From positions 26,683 through 90,682 of the forward strand of contig NZ_CAKJTJ010000004.1 of the NCBI RefSeq assembly GCF_917563925.1: a DNA stretch of 64,000 nucleotides. The letters are read 5' to 3'. A model generated the notes under the pieces. The model was not told where the DNA came from and did not search any database. It saw only the letters and a list, made by a program, of their open reading frames with translations. Positions 8,315-16,545 of the stretch are shown here, piece by piece. Origin of the DNA: Sutcliffiella rhizosphaerae. Lineage in GTDB: Bacteria; Bacillota; Bacilli; Bacillales; Bacillaceae_I. Positions within the stretch are counted from its first letter, which is position 1; the number at the start of each line of letters is the position of its first letter. A program made the position numbers and the translations under genes.

Positions 8315-8749
8315 TCACCTTACTTGCTCACCAATCCCGTGCCATATGTAATGAACCTCTTCACACTGAGAGGCAGCATCCTGGGTAAGCCAACCGGAAA
8401 GATCTCGTAGTCTGCGCAAGTGCGCCTCAACTGGAACAATGCCACGTCCCACTTCCAGCATGATTAAAATAACCCGCCCTTCTCTTTCCATCTCTGCTTG
8501 AGCTAACTCCTTCAACAGTGCAAGAAACTTTTTTCGAACAATAAAATCATCATTTTCCACTTTCAACGCTTCCTCCAGCCAAATTTCCCATCCTTCTAGA
8601 ACCAAGTTACTTCCTTTTTCCCACGAATCTTTCCATCCGTCAACTGCCTGACTTTCATAAGCAGAAAACCATACTAACTTCTCGTTTTCATATGTTTTTC
8701 TTACCATGTTTCTTTTTCCACTATAGGCACCGCCGATATAGAGCTGCAT
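8315..8749 (-). CDS. Divergent CobU-like protein (last gene of the cob operon)
   Basis: This 144-residue protein is related to adenosylcobinamide kinase/guanylyltransferase CobU. It has the N-terminal P-loop (GGAYSGKRN) and the C-terminal CobU signature EVGRGIVP, then RDLSGW and an EEVHYIWHGIG ending. The central segment carrying the guanylylated histidine (RIxxHxxxR) is absent. The ATG at 8749 has AGGAG 7 bases upstream and lies inside the end of cobC (49-base overlap), so it is translationally coupled. A canonical-looking cobU lies three genes upstream. This copy may supply only part of the CobU activity or have a new role in nucleotide-loop assembly. Confidence 0.65.
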   Translation of the reverse strand: MQLYIGGAYSGKRNMVRKTYENEKLVWFSAYESQAVDGWKDSWEKGSNLVLEGWEIWLEEALKVENDDFIVRKKFLALLKELAQAEMEREGRVILIMLEVGRGIVPVEAHLRRLRDLSGWLTQDAASQCEEVHYIWHGIGEQVR

Positions 8750-9321
8750 CTCCACACTCCTGTCTGTTCCTCTAATCTTACTAATACACCTTGACCGTGC
8801 GTTGGCTGTGGTGCTTCCCAAAAGGAATTTGTCCCAATATATCGGGAGAGCAGATAGCGAACAACACCACCATGGGTAACAAGGAGAATGCTCCCCTTTT
8901 TTTCTGCCAAAAGGTCCTCCAAAAATGCATCTACCCTAGCTGTAAACCCTGTCCACGATTCTCCATTTGGCGGACTGACTTTTTCCAGGTTGTCGAGCCA
9001 CTTACAATAGTCGGGATTCTCCTTAAGTTCATGGTACGTTTTGCCTTCCCAATCTCCGAAATTCATTTCTCTTAATCTCACATCAACTACTTCTTGCTTT
9101 TGGATGTCTAAATACCTTAGCGTACTCCTGCATCTTTTCAAATCGCTTGTATACACCGCATCAAACATAACATTCTCAAGACATTTCTTTACATTCTCAA
9201 GTTTTCCAAGCTCTCCTATTAATATATCTCTGTCTGTATACCCAAGATAGCGCTTCTCTCTGTTCCAATCTGTCAGCCCGTGACGAATGAGATAGAGATC
9301 CATACAATGGCGAGCCCCCAT
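8701..9321 (-). CDS. cobC: Alpha-ribazole phosphatase, histidine phosphatase family
   Basis: This gene encodes a phosphoglycerate-mutase-like phosphatase that would remove the 5'-phosphate from alpha-ribazole phosphate or adenosylcobalamin 5'-phosphate. The phospho-accepting RHG motif is near the N-terminus (LYLIRHGLTDWN). The second catalytic region is VTHGGVVRYLL, with acid residues in REMNFGDWEG. The start has a near-perfect AAGGAGG. It overlaps cobS by 49 bases, and the next gene begins inside its end. The assignment as CobC rather than a general phosphatase rests on operon context. Confidence 0.85.
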   Translation of the reverse strand: MGARHCMDLYLIRHGLTDWNREKRYLGYTDRDILIGELGKLENVKKCLENVMFDAVYTSDLKRCRSTLRYLDIQKQEVVDVRLREMNFGDWEGKTYHELKENPDYCKWLDNLEKVSPPNGESWTGFTARVDAFLEDLLAEKKGSILLVTHGGVVRYLLSRYIGTNSFWEAPQPTHGQGVLVRLEEQTGVWRCSSISAVPIVEKETW

Positions 9322-10034
9322 AGTTCTCCTCCTTCAATTGCTGTTCCCATCAGATCTCCATTGCTACCTTTAAAAGTTTTCATCATCCACCTTCCAAATA
9401 TCAAGCCAAACAGTAGATAAGCAGGGAGTAGGAGTAGATATGTCGGCATGAGGATAAATAGTACTGCAATAGGGATGAAAGCGATGATCACATCCACTTT
9501 CGTTAGATTCTGTTTCCATTCCCATGCAAGACCGTTTTGCTGGGCAGTTGGATAAAAATACATAAGAACCACTGCTAAAAATCTTGAAAACGCAAGAATA
9601 ATAAACAAAGTAAATAAATGTAAATAAGATGATTCCAATAGTAAATAGATAAAGATAGTTTTCCAGGTTAATAAAAATAGTAGACTTAATATACCAAAGC
9701 TTCCTACTCTAGGGTCTTTCATAATCTCCCATTTCTTCTCCAATGGTGCATTGGACCCAATCGCATCCCCAACGTCCATCCACCCGTCCAAATGCAACCC
9801 ACCTGTTAGCCAAATCCATACAGTTAGTACTAAAAACGCAAGGACCCAAAGAGGAAGATACGTATGTAAAAATAGGACAAGCATCACTAGTATACTAGAC
9901 AAAATAAGGCCAGCAACAGGATAGCATCTGAGTGCCCACCTGCTAGTTTCTTTATTCCAGGGACACTCCAACGACACTGGAATCCTTGTTAAAAACTGCA
10001 ATGCCAGCAGGAATCCATATACTCCATTTTTCAT
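9273..10034 (-). CDS. cobS: Adenosylcobinamide-GDP ribazoletransferase (cobalamin synthase)
   Basis: This is the integral membrane enzyme that joins activated adenosylcobinamide-GDP to alpha-ribazole (phosphate), the last step of cobalamin assembly. The family motif GGLHLDGWMDVGDAIGS and the following KDPRVGSFG are present. There are about six to seven membrane segments in 253 residues, a normal length. The ATG at 10034 overlaps the cobU stop as ATGA and has GAGGG upstream; a start eight codons earlier is less likely. The usual aspartates of the LDGxxD motif are intact. Confidence 0.93.
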   Translation of the reverse strand: MKNGVYGFLLALQFLTRIPVSLECPWNKETSRWALRCYPVAGLILSSILVMLVLFLHTYLPLWVLAFLVLTVWIWLTGGLHLDGWMDVGDAIGSNAPLEKKWEIMKDPRVGSFGILSLLFLLTWKTIFIYLLLESSYLHLFTLFIILAFSRFLAVVLMYFYPTAQQNGLAWEWKQNLTKVDVIIAFIPIAVLFILMPTYLLLLPAYLLFGLIFGRWMMKTFKGSNGDLMGTAIEGGELWGLAIVWISISFVTG

Positions 10035-10576
10035 TTGTGTATCCCTCTTCCTTTCCAATACTTGGGCAAACCTGCTCGAACTTGAATTACCTCATTTGAA
10101 TGCTCCACTAGAAATCTATGTAACTTTTCCAACTGAATAATATAGTTTCTGACAAGCTCATACGGTGAGGGAAGATCTTCATTTACATCATTTGAGACAA
10201 TGAATAAAGTTAACTCTTTCTCAGCTGCAATCCTCTTCCATTCATGTACACATTCTAAGCACTCCTCAAGGTCAAAATCAGCTTCTCCAAACATGACATT
10301 ACTTAACCAAATGGTCAGGCAGTCCAGAAGAATCACATCTCCATTTTTACAAAGATGTAAGACTCTCGCTACGTCACACGGCTCTTCCACCAAATCCCAT
10401 ATGTTCCCTCGAATTTGTTGATGGATTTGAATACGCTGTGTCATCTCCTCATCACTTTTGTTCGCAGTCGCCAAGTAGACGAGACGAGTTCCCTTTTTCA
10501 CATAAGTAGTTATGGCCAGTTTTTCTGCAAAACTACTTTTTCCAGAGCGCGCCCCACCTGATATAAATATAATCAT
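10031..10576 (-). CDS. cobU: Adenosylcobinamide kinase / guanylyltransferase
   Basis: CobU phosphorylates adenosylcobinamide and transfers GMP to it. The P-loop GGARSGKSS is near the N-terminus, and RIQIHQQIRG carries the histidine expected to become guanylylated. In contrast to the usual family, the C-terminal NEVGxGIVP...FRDxxGxxNQ block is replaced by NDVNEDLPSPYELVRNYI, so the end has diverged. The ATG at 10576 overlaps the cobD stop as ATGA. A more divergent paralogue that has kept exactly that C-terminal block lies three genes downstream (8315-8749). Confidence 0.88.
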   Translation of the reverse strand: MIIFISGGARSGKSSFAEKLAITTYVKKGTRLVYLATANKSDEEMTQRIQIHQQIRGNIWDLVEEPCDVARVLHLCKNGDVILLDCLTIWLSNVMFGEADFDLEECLECVHEWKRIAAEKELTLFIVSNDVNEDLPSPYELVRNYIIQLEKLHRFLVEHSNEVIQVRAGLPKYWKGRGIHK

Positions 10577-11652
10577 TGGCTCCTTCTCCAATCACGAAGA
10601 GTATCCATTAGTCTAGTATTCTCCGTTTTAGACCGAACTGCAAATCGCATATATCTTCCTTGCAGTCCTTTGAAATTATGAGTATGTCTCGGCAAAACTC
10701 CTCGCTTAAACAAAAAGTTGAAGATTTCATTTGTCCGCTCCGGTTCTCTTTTATCCTGAAGTAAATAGAAATTCACCTTGGTCGGAGACATATAAAAATC
10801 ATATTTTTCATAAAAGGCATGCAGTATTTCTATTTCTTCCTTAAGCCATTTCAGTGTTGTTCTTACAAAAGTGTCATCCTTTAATAGCTTCGGTGCCACA
10901 GAATCTGCAAGCGCATTTACACTCCAAGGAATCTGCGCTTTTTCCATGGCTTCCACCACAGATTTATCTCCAAGCAGAAATCCTAGCCTTAAGCCAGGGA
11001 TCGTATACATTTTTGTTAAGGAGCGGAGTAAGATTAAATTCGGATAGCTTGTTAAGAGGAACGTCAACTCCTCTTCTGGAACAAAATCAATAAATGCTTC
11101 ATCTACCACGATATAGGTGTCACTGTTCAACCCTTGGTCAAGTAACAGCTTCACTTCTGCTTTTGGAATAAGTGTGCCTGTAGGATTGTTAGGACGACAA
11201 AGGAAAAGTACATCAATATCACGCAAAGTATGGAGTAGTGATTCCATTGGTAGTTTAAAATAGTTTTCAGCTGTTAGTACAAAACTCTTCACATCCAAAT
11301 GATAGTGCTGACATGCCCGTTCATATTCAGAAAAAGCCGGATGCACAATGGCTGCCCGTTTTCCTTCAAAATATTTTGCGGCAAGAAAAATCGCTTCTGC
11401 CCCTCCATTTGTGAGCAGGAGTTGTTCTTTTGTGACTCCAATGAAAGAGGCAAGTTCCTCTTTACTCGCAGCATAATGCGGATCTGGATAGCCCAATAGC
11501 TTGTCCCATTGTAATTCAAGCTCGCCTTTCAACCATTGGGGTGGTCCCAATGGATTGAGATTAGCGCTAAAATCAAGTACTTTCATACTTTCGTCCATTT
11601 TGTAAAGCTGCTTCATAGTTGTCGGCTGTCCCCCGTGATCTGGCCATTTCAT
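10573..11652 (-). CDS. cobD: Threonine-phosphate decarboxylase (CobD)
   Basis: This is a fold-type I PLP enzyme of the histidinol-phosphate aminotransferase family that makes (R)-1-amino-2-propanol phosphate, the linker of the nucleotide loop. Residues include CRPNNPTGT near 152-160, DEAF at 184-187 and the PLP lysine Lys214 in RSLTKMYTIPGLRLG. The 359-residue length is normal. The ATG at 11652 has GGAGGGG upstream and overlaps the cbiB stop as ATGA. The N-terminal HGG and NLNPLGPP motifs are typical of CobD. Decarboxylase rather than aminotransferase function is inferred from these motifs and the operon. Confidence 0.92.
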   Translation of the reverse strand: MKWPDHGGQPTTMKQLYKMDESMKVLDFSANLNPLGPPQWLKGELELQWDKLLGYPDPHYAASKEELASFIGVTKEQLLLTNGGAEAIFLAAKYFEGKRAAIVHPAFSEYERACQHYHLDVKSFVLTAENYFKLPMESLLHTLRDIDVLFLCRPNNPTGTLIPKAEVKLLLDQGLNSDTYIVVDEAFIDFVPEEELTFLLTSYPNLILLRSLTKMYTIPGLRLGFLLGDKSVVEAMEKAQIPWSVNALADSVAPKLLKDDTFVRTTLKWLKEEIEILHAFYEKYDFYMSPTKVNFYLLQDKREPERTNEIFNFLFKRGVLPRHTHNFKGLQGRYMRFAVRSKTENTRLMDTLRDWRRSQ

Positions 11653-12623
11653 GTTATCCCCTCCGTCCATAAAAAAAGTAAAAATAGTCCAACCAGCAAA
11701 AATCCAATCCAACCACCATGCATATAACGGATGGATGTTGTGATATCAGCAATTGCTAGTTCTCTCATCGGGTCCCCCATCCTTGCACGGTCTGACTTTA
11801 CCCCACGATAATAATTGATACCTCCAAGCTGAATGCCCATCAACCCTGCAGTCATTGCTTCTGGCCATCCGCTGTTAGGACTAGGATGCTTTCTGGCATC
11901 TCGCCATGTAATCATCCATGCTGTTTTTCGCTTTGAGTTTTTAATAAAAATAGACATGAACCACATCGTTAAAGCTGTCAGTCGTGCAGGGAGGAAATTT
12001 GCAAGGTCGTCTAATCTTGCAGATGCCCAACCAAACTGCAAGTATTTTTCACTTTTGTACCCAACCATGGAATCCAACGTATTGATAGCACGGTAAGCCA
12101 TCGCAAGTGGTGCTCCGCCAATCAGTGCCCAAAAAAGTGGCGCAGTAATTCCATCGACTGTATTCTCCGCAACTGTCTCTACTGTCCCTCTGACAACTTC
12201 ACATTCTGAAAGTGTTTCGGTATCTCTGCCGACAATCATGCTCAAGCTTTTCCTCGCTTCTCCTATATTGCCTGTTAATAAAGGCTTCAACACATTTTTC
12301 CCCGCATCTGAAAGTCCCTTAATGGCAATAGTCGTCGATACTAGATAAATTTCTACTGCTAATCCTGCCCAAAAAGAAAGCTGATGTGCAACAAATACAA
12401 TCGCAAAAGTCAGAGCATACACTGTAATCACCACCGTTGTGGCAAGCAGTACTCCTTTTTGCTTCTTGTAACTCCCCTTATTCCAACTTTTATCTAAGGA
12501 AGTAATTAACTTACCCATTTGGACAACTGGATGTGGTAGCCAGCGTGGATCTCCCATTAGTAAGTCAAGCAAGACAGCCCCTAACAGAACGATACTCCCT
12601 ATATAAAAATAGCTTTCAAGCAT
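11649..12623 (-). CDS. cbiB: Adenosylcobinamide-phosphate synthase (CbiB)
   Basis: CbiB attaches aminopropanol phosphate to adenosylcobyric acid at the membrane. The family motif DPRWLPHPVVQMGK lies close to the N-terminus after the first membrane segment, and EVVRGTVETVAENTVDG, PNSGWPEAMTAG and RYMHGGWIGF are further conserved blocks. The protein has 324 residues with several membrane segments. Its ATG overlaps the end of the btuD-cbiZ gene by 8 bases. With CobD next to it, the pair supplies and attaches the linker. Confidence 0.93.
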   Translation of the reverse strand: MLESYFYIGSIVLLGAVLLDLLMGDPRWLPHPVVQMGKLITSLDKSWNKGSYKKQKGVLLATTVVITVYALTFAIVFVAHQLSFWAGLAVEIYLVSTTIAIKGLSDAGKNVLKPLLTGNIGEARKSLSMIVGRDTETLSECEVVRGTVETVAENTVDGITAPLFWALIGGAPLAMAYRAINTLDSMVGYKSEKYLQFGWASARLDDLANFLPARLTALTMWFMSIFIKNSKRKTAWMITWRDARKHPSPNSGWPEAMTAGLMGIQLGGINYYRGVKSDRARMGDPMRELAIADITTSIRYMHGGWIGFLLVGLFLLFLWTEGIT

Positions 12624-14094
12624 TTAAACCGACTCTTTTCTGATATGTCAAAATAGCTTCTGTTACGGCTTTATAAACAATATGCCCTATCCCTTTACCT
12701 ATTAGAGTGCCTGATCCTGCGTATGGAGTAGGTTCTCCATGTTGGGTTACTGCCAACACCATCGCATCTGTTGAAGTACCGGTGGCTAACGTGTTTGTTT
12801 GTGGATCCATAATCTGCAGATCATGCATCGCTTTCGTTTTTGCTTCCACTGCAGAGAGAAGTCCGTTCACTAACGCTCCATCTGTTAAGTGTGCATGAAT
12901 AAACAGCATGATATTAATTGTTCCGATTGTTACTGGTATTTGTTTAAGAGCTGTCTTTGTGATATCAACTGCGTTACCAACCCCTGCCGTTACGACTGCC
13001 ATCAGTTCCAAATCTTCTATTTTTTCCTTTTGGACCACCACATCAGAGAGCTGCACAGCCGTCATCATCCCAACCGTCTGCTCATGAGGGATAGATCTCT
13101 CTGTGAGCCACTGTTGGATGTCATTTATCGGATCGTTGCAATGATAGGTTTTGGAAACATGGAAATTACAAAAATGCTTGTGCCACTTAATCCCTTCACC
13201 TACAACACCATTAGAAATTGTCCGCAGTGGAGCAGAAGATTTTATATGCACATATTCTTCATCTTGGTAAAAAGAGAAATTTTCACTAAATGCTACTACT
13301 TTTTCTTTTTCGACATTACCAGGTGTCATTAAGAGCTGAGGTTTTGGGACAACTGGATGGGACTCTGCTTTTATCAGAACTTCATATACTTTTGCGAGTT
13401 GCTCTTCCTTTCGCAACGTTTCAGAGTCACCCACCTCTAAAAATTTGCCACCATGCAAAAGTGCAAGACGGTCTGCATATAAAGAAGCAATATTCAGGTC
13501 ATGCAATATCGCAAATACTGTCAATGATCTTGTCCGTTGCCACTCCTTTATAAGATCGAGCATTTGAAAAGTATGCTTAATGTCCAGATGATTGGTCGGT
13601 TCATCAAGGAGGAGAATTTCCGGTTCTTGCGTCAGTGCTTTAGCCAATAACACCCGCTGCTTCTCCCCACCACTCAAGTTTCGGAACTGTTTATCTTTAT
13701 ACTTTTCTGTATTGGTGAGCTGCATTACTTCACGCATAATAGTTTTATCCTTCGTAGACAAGCTTTTTAAAAAGCCAGTCTGATGGGGATATCTGCCAAG
13801 GCTAATGATTTCCTCTACCGTGTAATCAAAGGAAATTTGAATTTCCTGCGTGAGAACAGCAACTTTTTTCGCTTTTTCTAATTTGGAGTAGTATGAAATG
13901 GGGTGATTGGTGAGAAGGAGTTCTCCCTCTAACACTGGCAATTGTCCTGTTACAAGTTTGAATAAAGTTGTTTTTCCACTTCCATTTGGGCCGAGTAAGG
14001 CAAAGAATTCCCCTTTTTCAATATGAAGATCTATCCCGTTAATAATGGGCTTTTCAGAACTATAGCCACCTACTAGGCCTTGGATTTTAATCAT
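12616..14094 (-). CDS. BtuD-CbiZ fusion: corrinoid ABC ATPase with adenosylcobinamide amidohydrolase
   Basis: This is a single 492-residue protein with two functions. Residues 1 to about 250 are an iron/B12-type ABC ATPase with Walker A GPNGSGKTT, signature LSGGEKQR, Walker B ILLLDEP and switch histidine ILHDLN. Residues of about 275-490 match the CbiZ family (ISNGVVGEG, VTAGVGNAVD, NIMLFIHAHLTDGALV, ATGTSTDAM), which cleaves adenosylcobinamide to adenosylcobyric acid for salvage. The fusion couples uptake energy to remodelling of the imported corrinoid. As far as I recall, similar fusions occur in other Bacillaceae. The ATG at 14094 has GGGGAAGG upstream and overlaps the permease stop by 8 bases. 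Confidence 0.92.
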   Translation of the reverse strand: MIKIQGLVGGYSSEKPIINGIDLHIEKGEFFALLGPNGSGKTTLFKLVTGQLPVLEGELLLTNHPISYYSKLEKAKKVAVLTQEIQISFDYTVEEIISLGRYPHQTGFLKSLSTKDKTIMREVMQLTNTEKYKDKQFRNLSGGEKQRVLLAKALTQEPEILLLDEPTNHLDIKHTFQMLDLIKEWQRTRSLTVFAILHDLNIASLYADRLALLHGGKFLEVGDSETLRKEEQLAKVYEVLIKAESHPVVPKPQLLMTPGNVEKEKVVAFSENFSFYQDEEYVHIKSSAPLRTISNGVVGEGIKWHKHFCNFHVSKTYHCNDPINDIQQWLTERSIPHEQTVGMMTAVQLSDVVVQKEKIEDLELMAVVTAGVGNAVDITKTALKQIPVTIGTINIMLFIHAHLTDGALVNGLLSAVEAKTKAMHDLQIMDPQTNTLATGTSTDAMVLAVTQHGEPTPYAGSGTLIGKGIGHIVYKAVTEAILTYQKRVGLNA

Positions 14095-15178
14095 GTGCCT
14101 TCCCCTTTCCAATTCTCTCTCTCACCAAAAGTGCGGCAAAAACTGGTGCGCCAATTAGGGCCGTGATTACACCAATAGGTAATTCTTTTGGTGCAATAAT
14201 GGTTCTTGCCATCAAATCAGCGAGGACTAGAAAACCACCACCAACGAGCATTGATAAAGGCAGGACATGCCGATGGTTCGGTCCTGTTAAAAGACGGACT
14301 AGATGTGGGATGACTAACCCAACAAATCCAATAGAACCAGATACAGCTACTGCTGATCCTGTTAAAAGGGAAGCACCAAGTAGAATCAAGATTTTTCCTC
14401 GTTTAACATTTACTCCAATATGGTCTGCTGCCTCTTCCCCAAGTGCCATCGCATTGAGTTCGCGATAATGCAAAAATAGCAGGATTGCCCCTACTATCAT
14501 GAATGGAAAGATAAGCTGTACATGCCCCCAGCTACGCATTCCTACACTTCCATACAACCAATAAATAATTTGGGTCATGGAATCCTTGTCCCCTAGAGCA
14601 ATAATTAAAGAAATGAGAGACCCGATAAAAGCGCTAATGATAATTCCAGCGAGGATAATCGTTTCGATCGCTAAGCCCCTGTTACTTAAACGGACAAGTC
14701 CAAATACCAATAATAAAGACAACAACCCACTAATAATTGCGACCACAGGCAAGGTAAAGCTACCAAGGCCAATAATGGTTATGTTAAAAAACAGGACAGC
14801 CACTGCTCCAAGTGCAGCTCCTGAAGAAACTCCTATTGTATAAGGATCTGCAAGTGGATTTCGTAATAATCCTTGGAAGGCAGCTCCCGCAAGTGCCAGA
14901 GAAGCCCCAACAAACATCGCAAGTAAAACACGCGGAAAACGGATATTCCAAATAATCATTTCCTCGTTCTTCGGAACATCTGCCAACCATCCGAACCCAA
15001 AGGCATTTTCACTTAAAATATGTAAGATCGTAGGAATAGGGATGGCCACACTACTATTTAATAAACCAAGAAGGGCTGTACCAAGTACAAACCCTCCACA
15101 CAAAATATAAAGCCAGACAACTTTTTCACTCAAAAATCTCCGGATAGATAAGCTTAGCAAGGTGCTCCACTCCTTCAA
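14087..15178 (-). CDS. btuC: Corrinoid ABC transporter permease (BtuC/FecCD family)
   Basis: This is an integral membrane permease with about ten hydrophobic segments. It carries the FecCD-type motifs RFPRVLLAMFVGASLALAG and GLLRNPLADPYTIGVSSGAALG near the N-terminus and GSIGFVGLVIPHLVRLL in the coupling region. The length of about 360 residues is usual. The start is uncertain. The frame opens with TTG at 15178, but a TTG six codons later (15160) sits 9 bases after AAGGAG and may be the real start. Either way it overlaps the end of btuF. The substrate, cobalamin or cobinamide, is inferred from the riboswitch and neighbours. Confidence 0.9.
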   Translation of the reverse strand: MKEWSTLLSLSIRRFLSEKVVWLYILCGGFVLGTALLGLLNSSVAIPIPTILHILSENAFGFGWLADVPKNEEMIIWNIRFPRVLLAMFVGASLALAGAAFQGLLRNPLADPYTIGVSSGAALGAVAVLFFNITIIGLGSFTLPVVAIISGLLSLLLVFGLVRLSNRGLAIETIILAGIIISAFIGSLISLIIALGDKDSMTQIIYWLYGSVGMRSWGHVQLIFPFMIVGAILLFLHYRELNAMALGEEAADHIGVNVKRGKILILLGASLLTGSAVAVSGSIGFVGLVIPHLVRLLTGPNHRHVLPLSMLVGGGFLVLADLMARTIIAPKELPIGVITALIGAPVFAALLVRERIGKGKAHD

Positions 15179-16106
15179 TTAAACGTGGTCCTGGTCTTGT
15201 TACAGTATCACTGTCCACATCATGAACTTCCCCACTCTTTATAGCAGGAACTTCTGCCCAACCAGCACGTTCCAAGACACCTTCTTTTGGGTTATCCACA
15301 TAGTATCCATAAGTAGTGATAATAACATCAGGATTAAGCTTTACGATTTCCTCTTCCGTCAGTTTGACCCATCCTTCTTGATCACCAGCTGCATTCTCCG
15401 CCTGGATTGCTTCAAGCATTTCATGCATAAATGTCCCCTGACCAGTCGTAAAAATATCAGGAGCAGGAGAAACCTCTACCCAAACTTTCTTTTTATCTGT
15501 CACTTCTTTCGCTTTTTCTTCAACGGCTGCTAAGCGCTCCTTCATGTCAGCGATTAACGCTTCCGCCTCTATCGTCTTACCAGTTGCTTTTCCAATTAAC
15601 TCCATCGTCTCATATACATCGGCAAAGGAAGATTCACTTCCTATAACAACAACTGTTATGCCAGCCTCTTCATATTGTTTAAGGATAGGCTCATGATTTT
15701 GGTAATGATAATCGGTCACAAAAATTAAATCAGGTGTCAAACTTAAGATTAGTTCCACATTCATATCCTGTCCGCCAACCTTTTCCACATCTGCAGTTTC
15801 ACCGGGATAATTACAATAATCGGAAACCCCAACCATCTTATTACCTAATCCTAATGCATACGCTACTTCCGTTGTACTCGGTTGCATAGATACAATACTT
15901 TCTGGTTCCTCTTCAATGGTTATTTCCTTCCCTGAATCATCCTTAAATGTGACTGGGAATAACGATTCCTGTGTCGCTTCCTGCCCCTTAGCAGGTTGTT
16001 CATTAACCGACCCATTTGCTTCATTTGATTCTGCTCCACATCCTGCTAATAACCCCAGAGTCAGTGCAAGGATAAAGGCTAACATTTTACTTCGAACATG
16101 TTTCAT
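15126..16106 (-). CDS. btuF: Corrinoid-binding lipoprotein (BtuF)
   Basis: This is the extracellular substrate-binding protein of the import system. The N-terminus has a lipoprotein signal with lipobox LLAGC (Cys23), followed by a low-complexity linker. The mature part has the type III binding fold signatures IVSMQPSTTEVAYALG, NVELILSLTPDLIFV and LNPDVIITT. The ATG at 16106 has AAAGGGG upstream; the open frame further upstream is leader RNA. It is the first gene behind a cobalamin riboswitch and is followed by btuC and btuD-cbiZ. Confidence 0.92.
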   Translation of the reverse strand: MKHVRSKMLAFILALTLGLLAGCGAESNEANGSVNEQPAKGQEATQESLFPVTFKDDSGKEITIEEEPESIVSMQPSTTEVAYALGLGNKMVGVSDYCNYPGETADVEKVGGQDMNVELILSLTPDLIFVTDYHYQNHEPILKQYEEAGITVVVIGSESSFADVYETMELIGKATGKTIEAEALIADMKERLAAVEEKAKEVTDKKKVWVEVSPAPDIFTTGQGTFMHEMLEAIQAENAAGDQEGWVKLTEEEIVKLNPDVIITTYGYYVDNPKEGVLERAGWAEVPAIKSGEVHDVDSDTVTRPGPRLIEGVEHLAKLIYPEIFE

Positions 16107-16135
16107 TTTATTTTCCCCTTTTTTATTTTCTAAAA

Positions 16136-16165
16136 TAAAAAAACGCCATCCCAAAGGAAAGCGTT
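16136..16165 (-). terminator. Riboswitch expression-platform terminator before btuF
   Basis: On the minus strand AACGC pairs with GCGTT around a 14-base loop and is followed by seven T. It sits 30 bases upstream of btuF, between the cobalamin aptamer and the start codon, as expected for transcription attenuation. Confidence 0.75.
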
Positions 16166-16287
16166 GAACGTTAAAGAGCATATTAGATATCCTGCTTCTC
16201 AAATAGATTGTTAGTAAAATAGAATCTATCAAAACAGAAGTGGCTGCACTTTAAACATCCTTTTCCTCGAAGGAGCTTAAAAGACGA

Positions 16288-16437
16288 AATAGGCAGGTCT
16301 CCTGACTTACGCTTCATTAGTCAGCTGCGCCTTCCCATGTACTTTTCATACACAGTGGACTTATGCAGCTTCCTTCCACGCTTACAGTGGCGGGACCGTG
16401 TTGGACTTTCACCAACTTCCCTTTTCACCCTACCGTC
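16288..16437 (-). promoter_or_regulatory. Cobalamin riboswitch controlling btuF operon
   Basis: Read on the minus strand this has the conserved B12-element parts in order: GGTGAAAGTCC, the B12 box GCCACTGTAAGC (16380-16391), CCACTGTG, ATGGGAAGG and AAGTCAGGAGACCTGCCT. Adenosylcobalamin binding would be expected to favour the terminator at 16136-16165 and switch off transport and salvage genes. Confidence 0.95.
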
Positions 16438-16505
16438 ACAACTTAAAAGCTGCACCCCGATAGGGAACCTATTTGTCATACTATTCGTTTTTTTATCCTG
16501 TCGTT

Positions 16506-16534
16506 ATTATAAAATAACTTTCTAGAGTTGTAAA
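16506..16534 (-). promoter_or_regulatory. SigA-type promoter upstream of the btuF riboswitch
   Basis: On the minus strand TTTACA (16529-16534) and TATAAT (16506-16511) are separated by exactly 17 bases. It lies about 70 bases before the aptamer and just downstream of the cobT stop, so the btuF operon probably has its own promoter. Confidence 0.7.
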
Positions 16535-16545
16535 TTTTTATATTA

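Noticed and set aside
12889-13332. 147-codon plus-strand frame
   Set aside because: Antisense to btuD-cbiZ, with a Cys/His/Phe-rich composition typical of a shadow frame.
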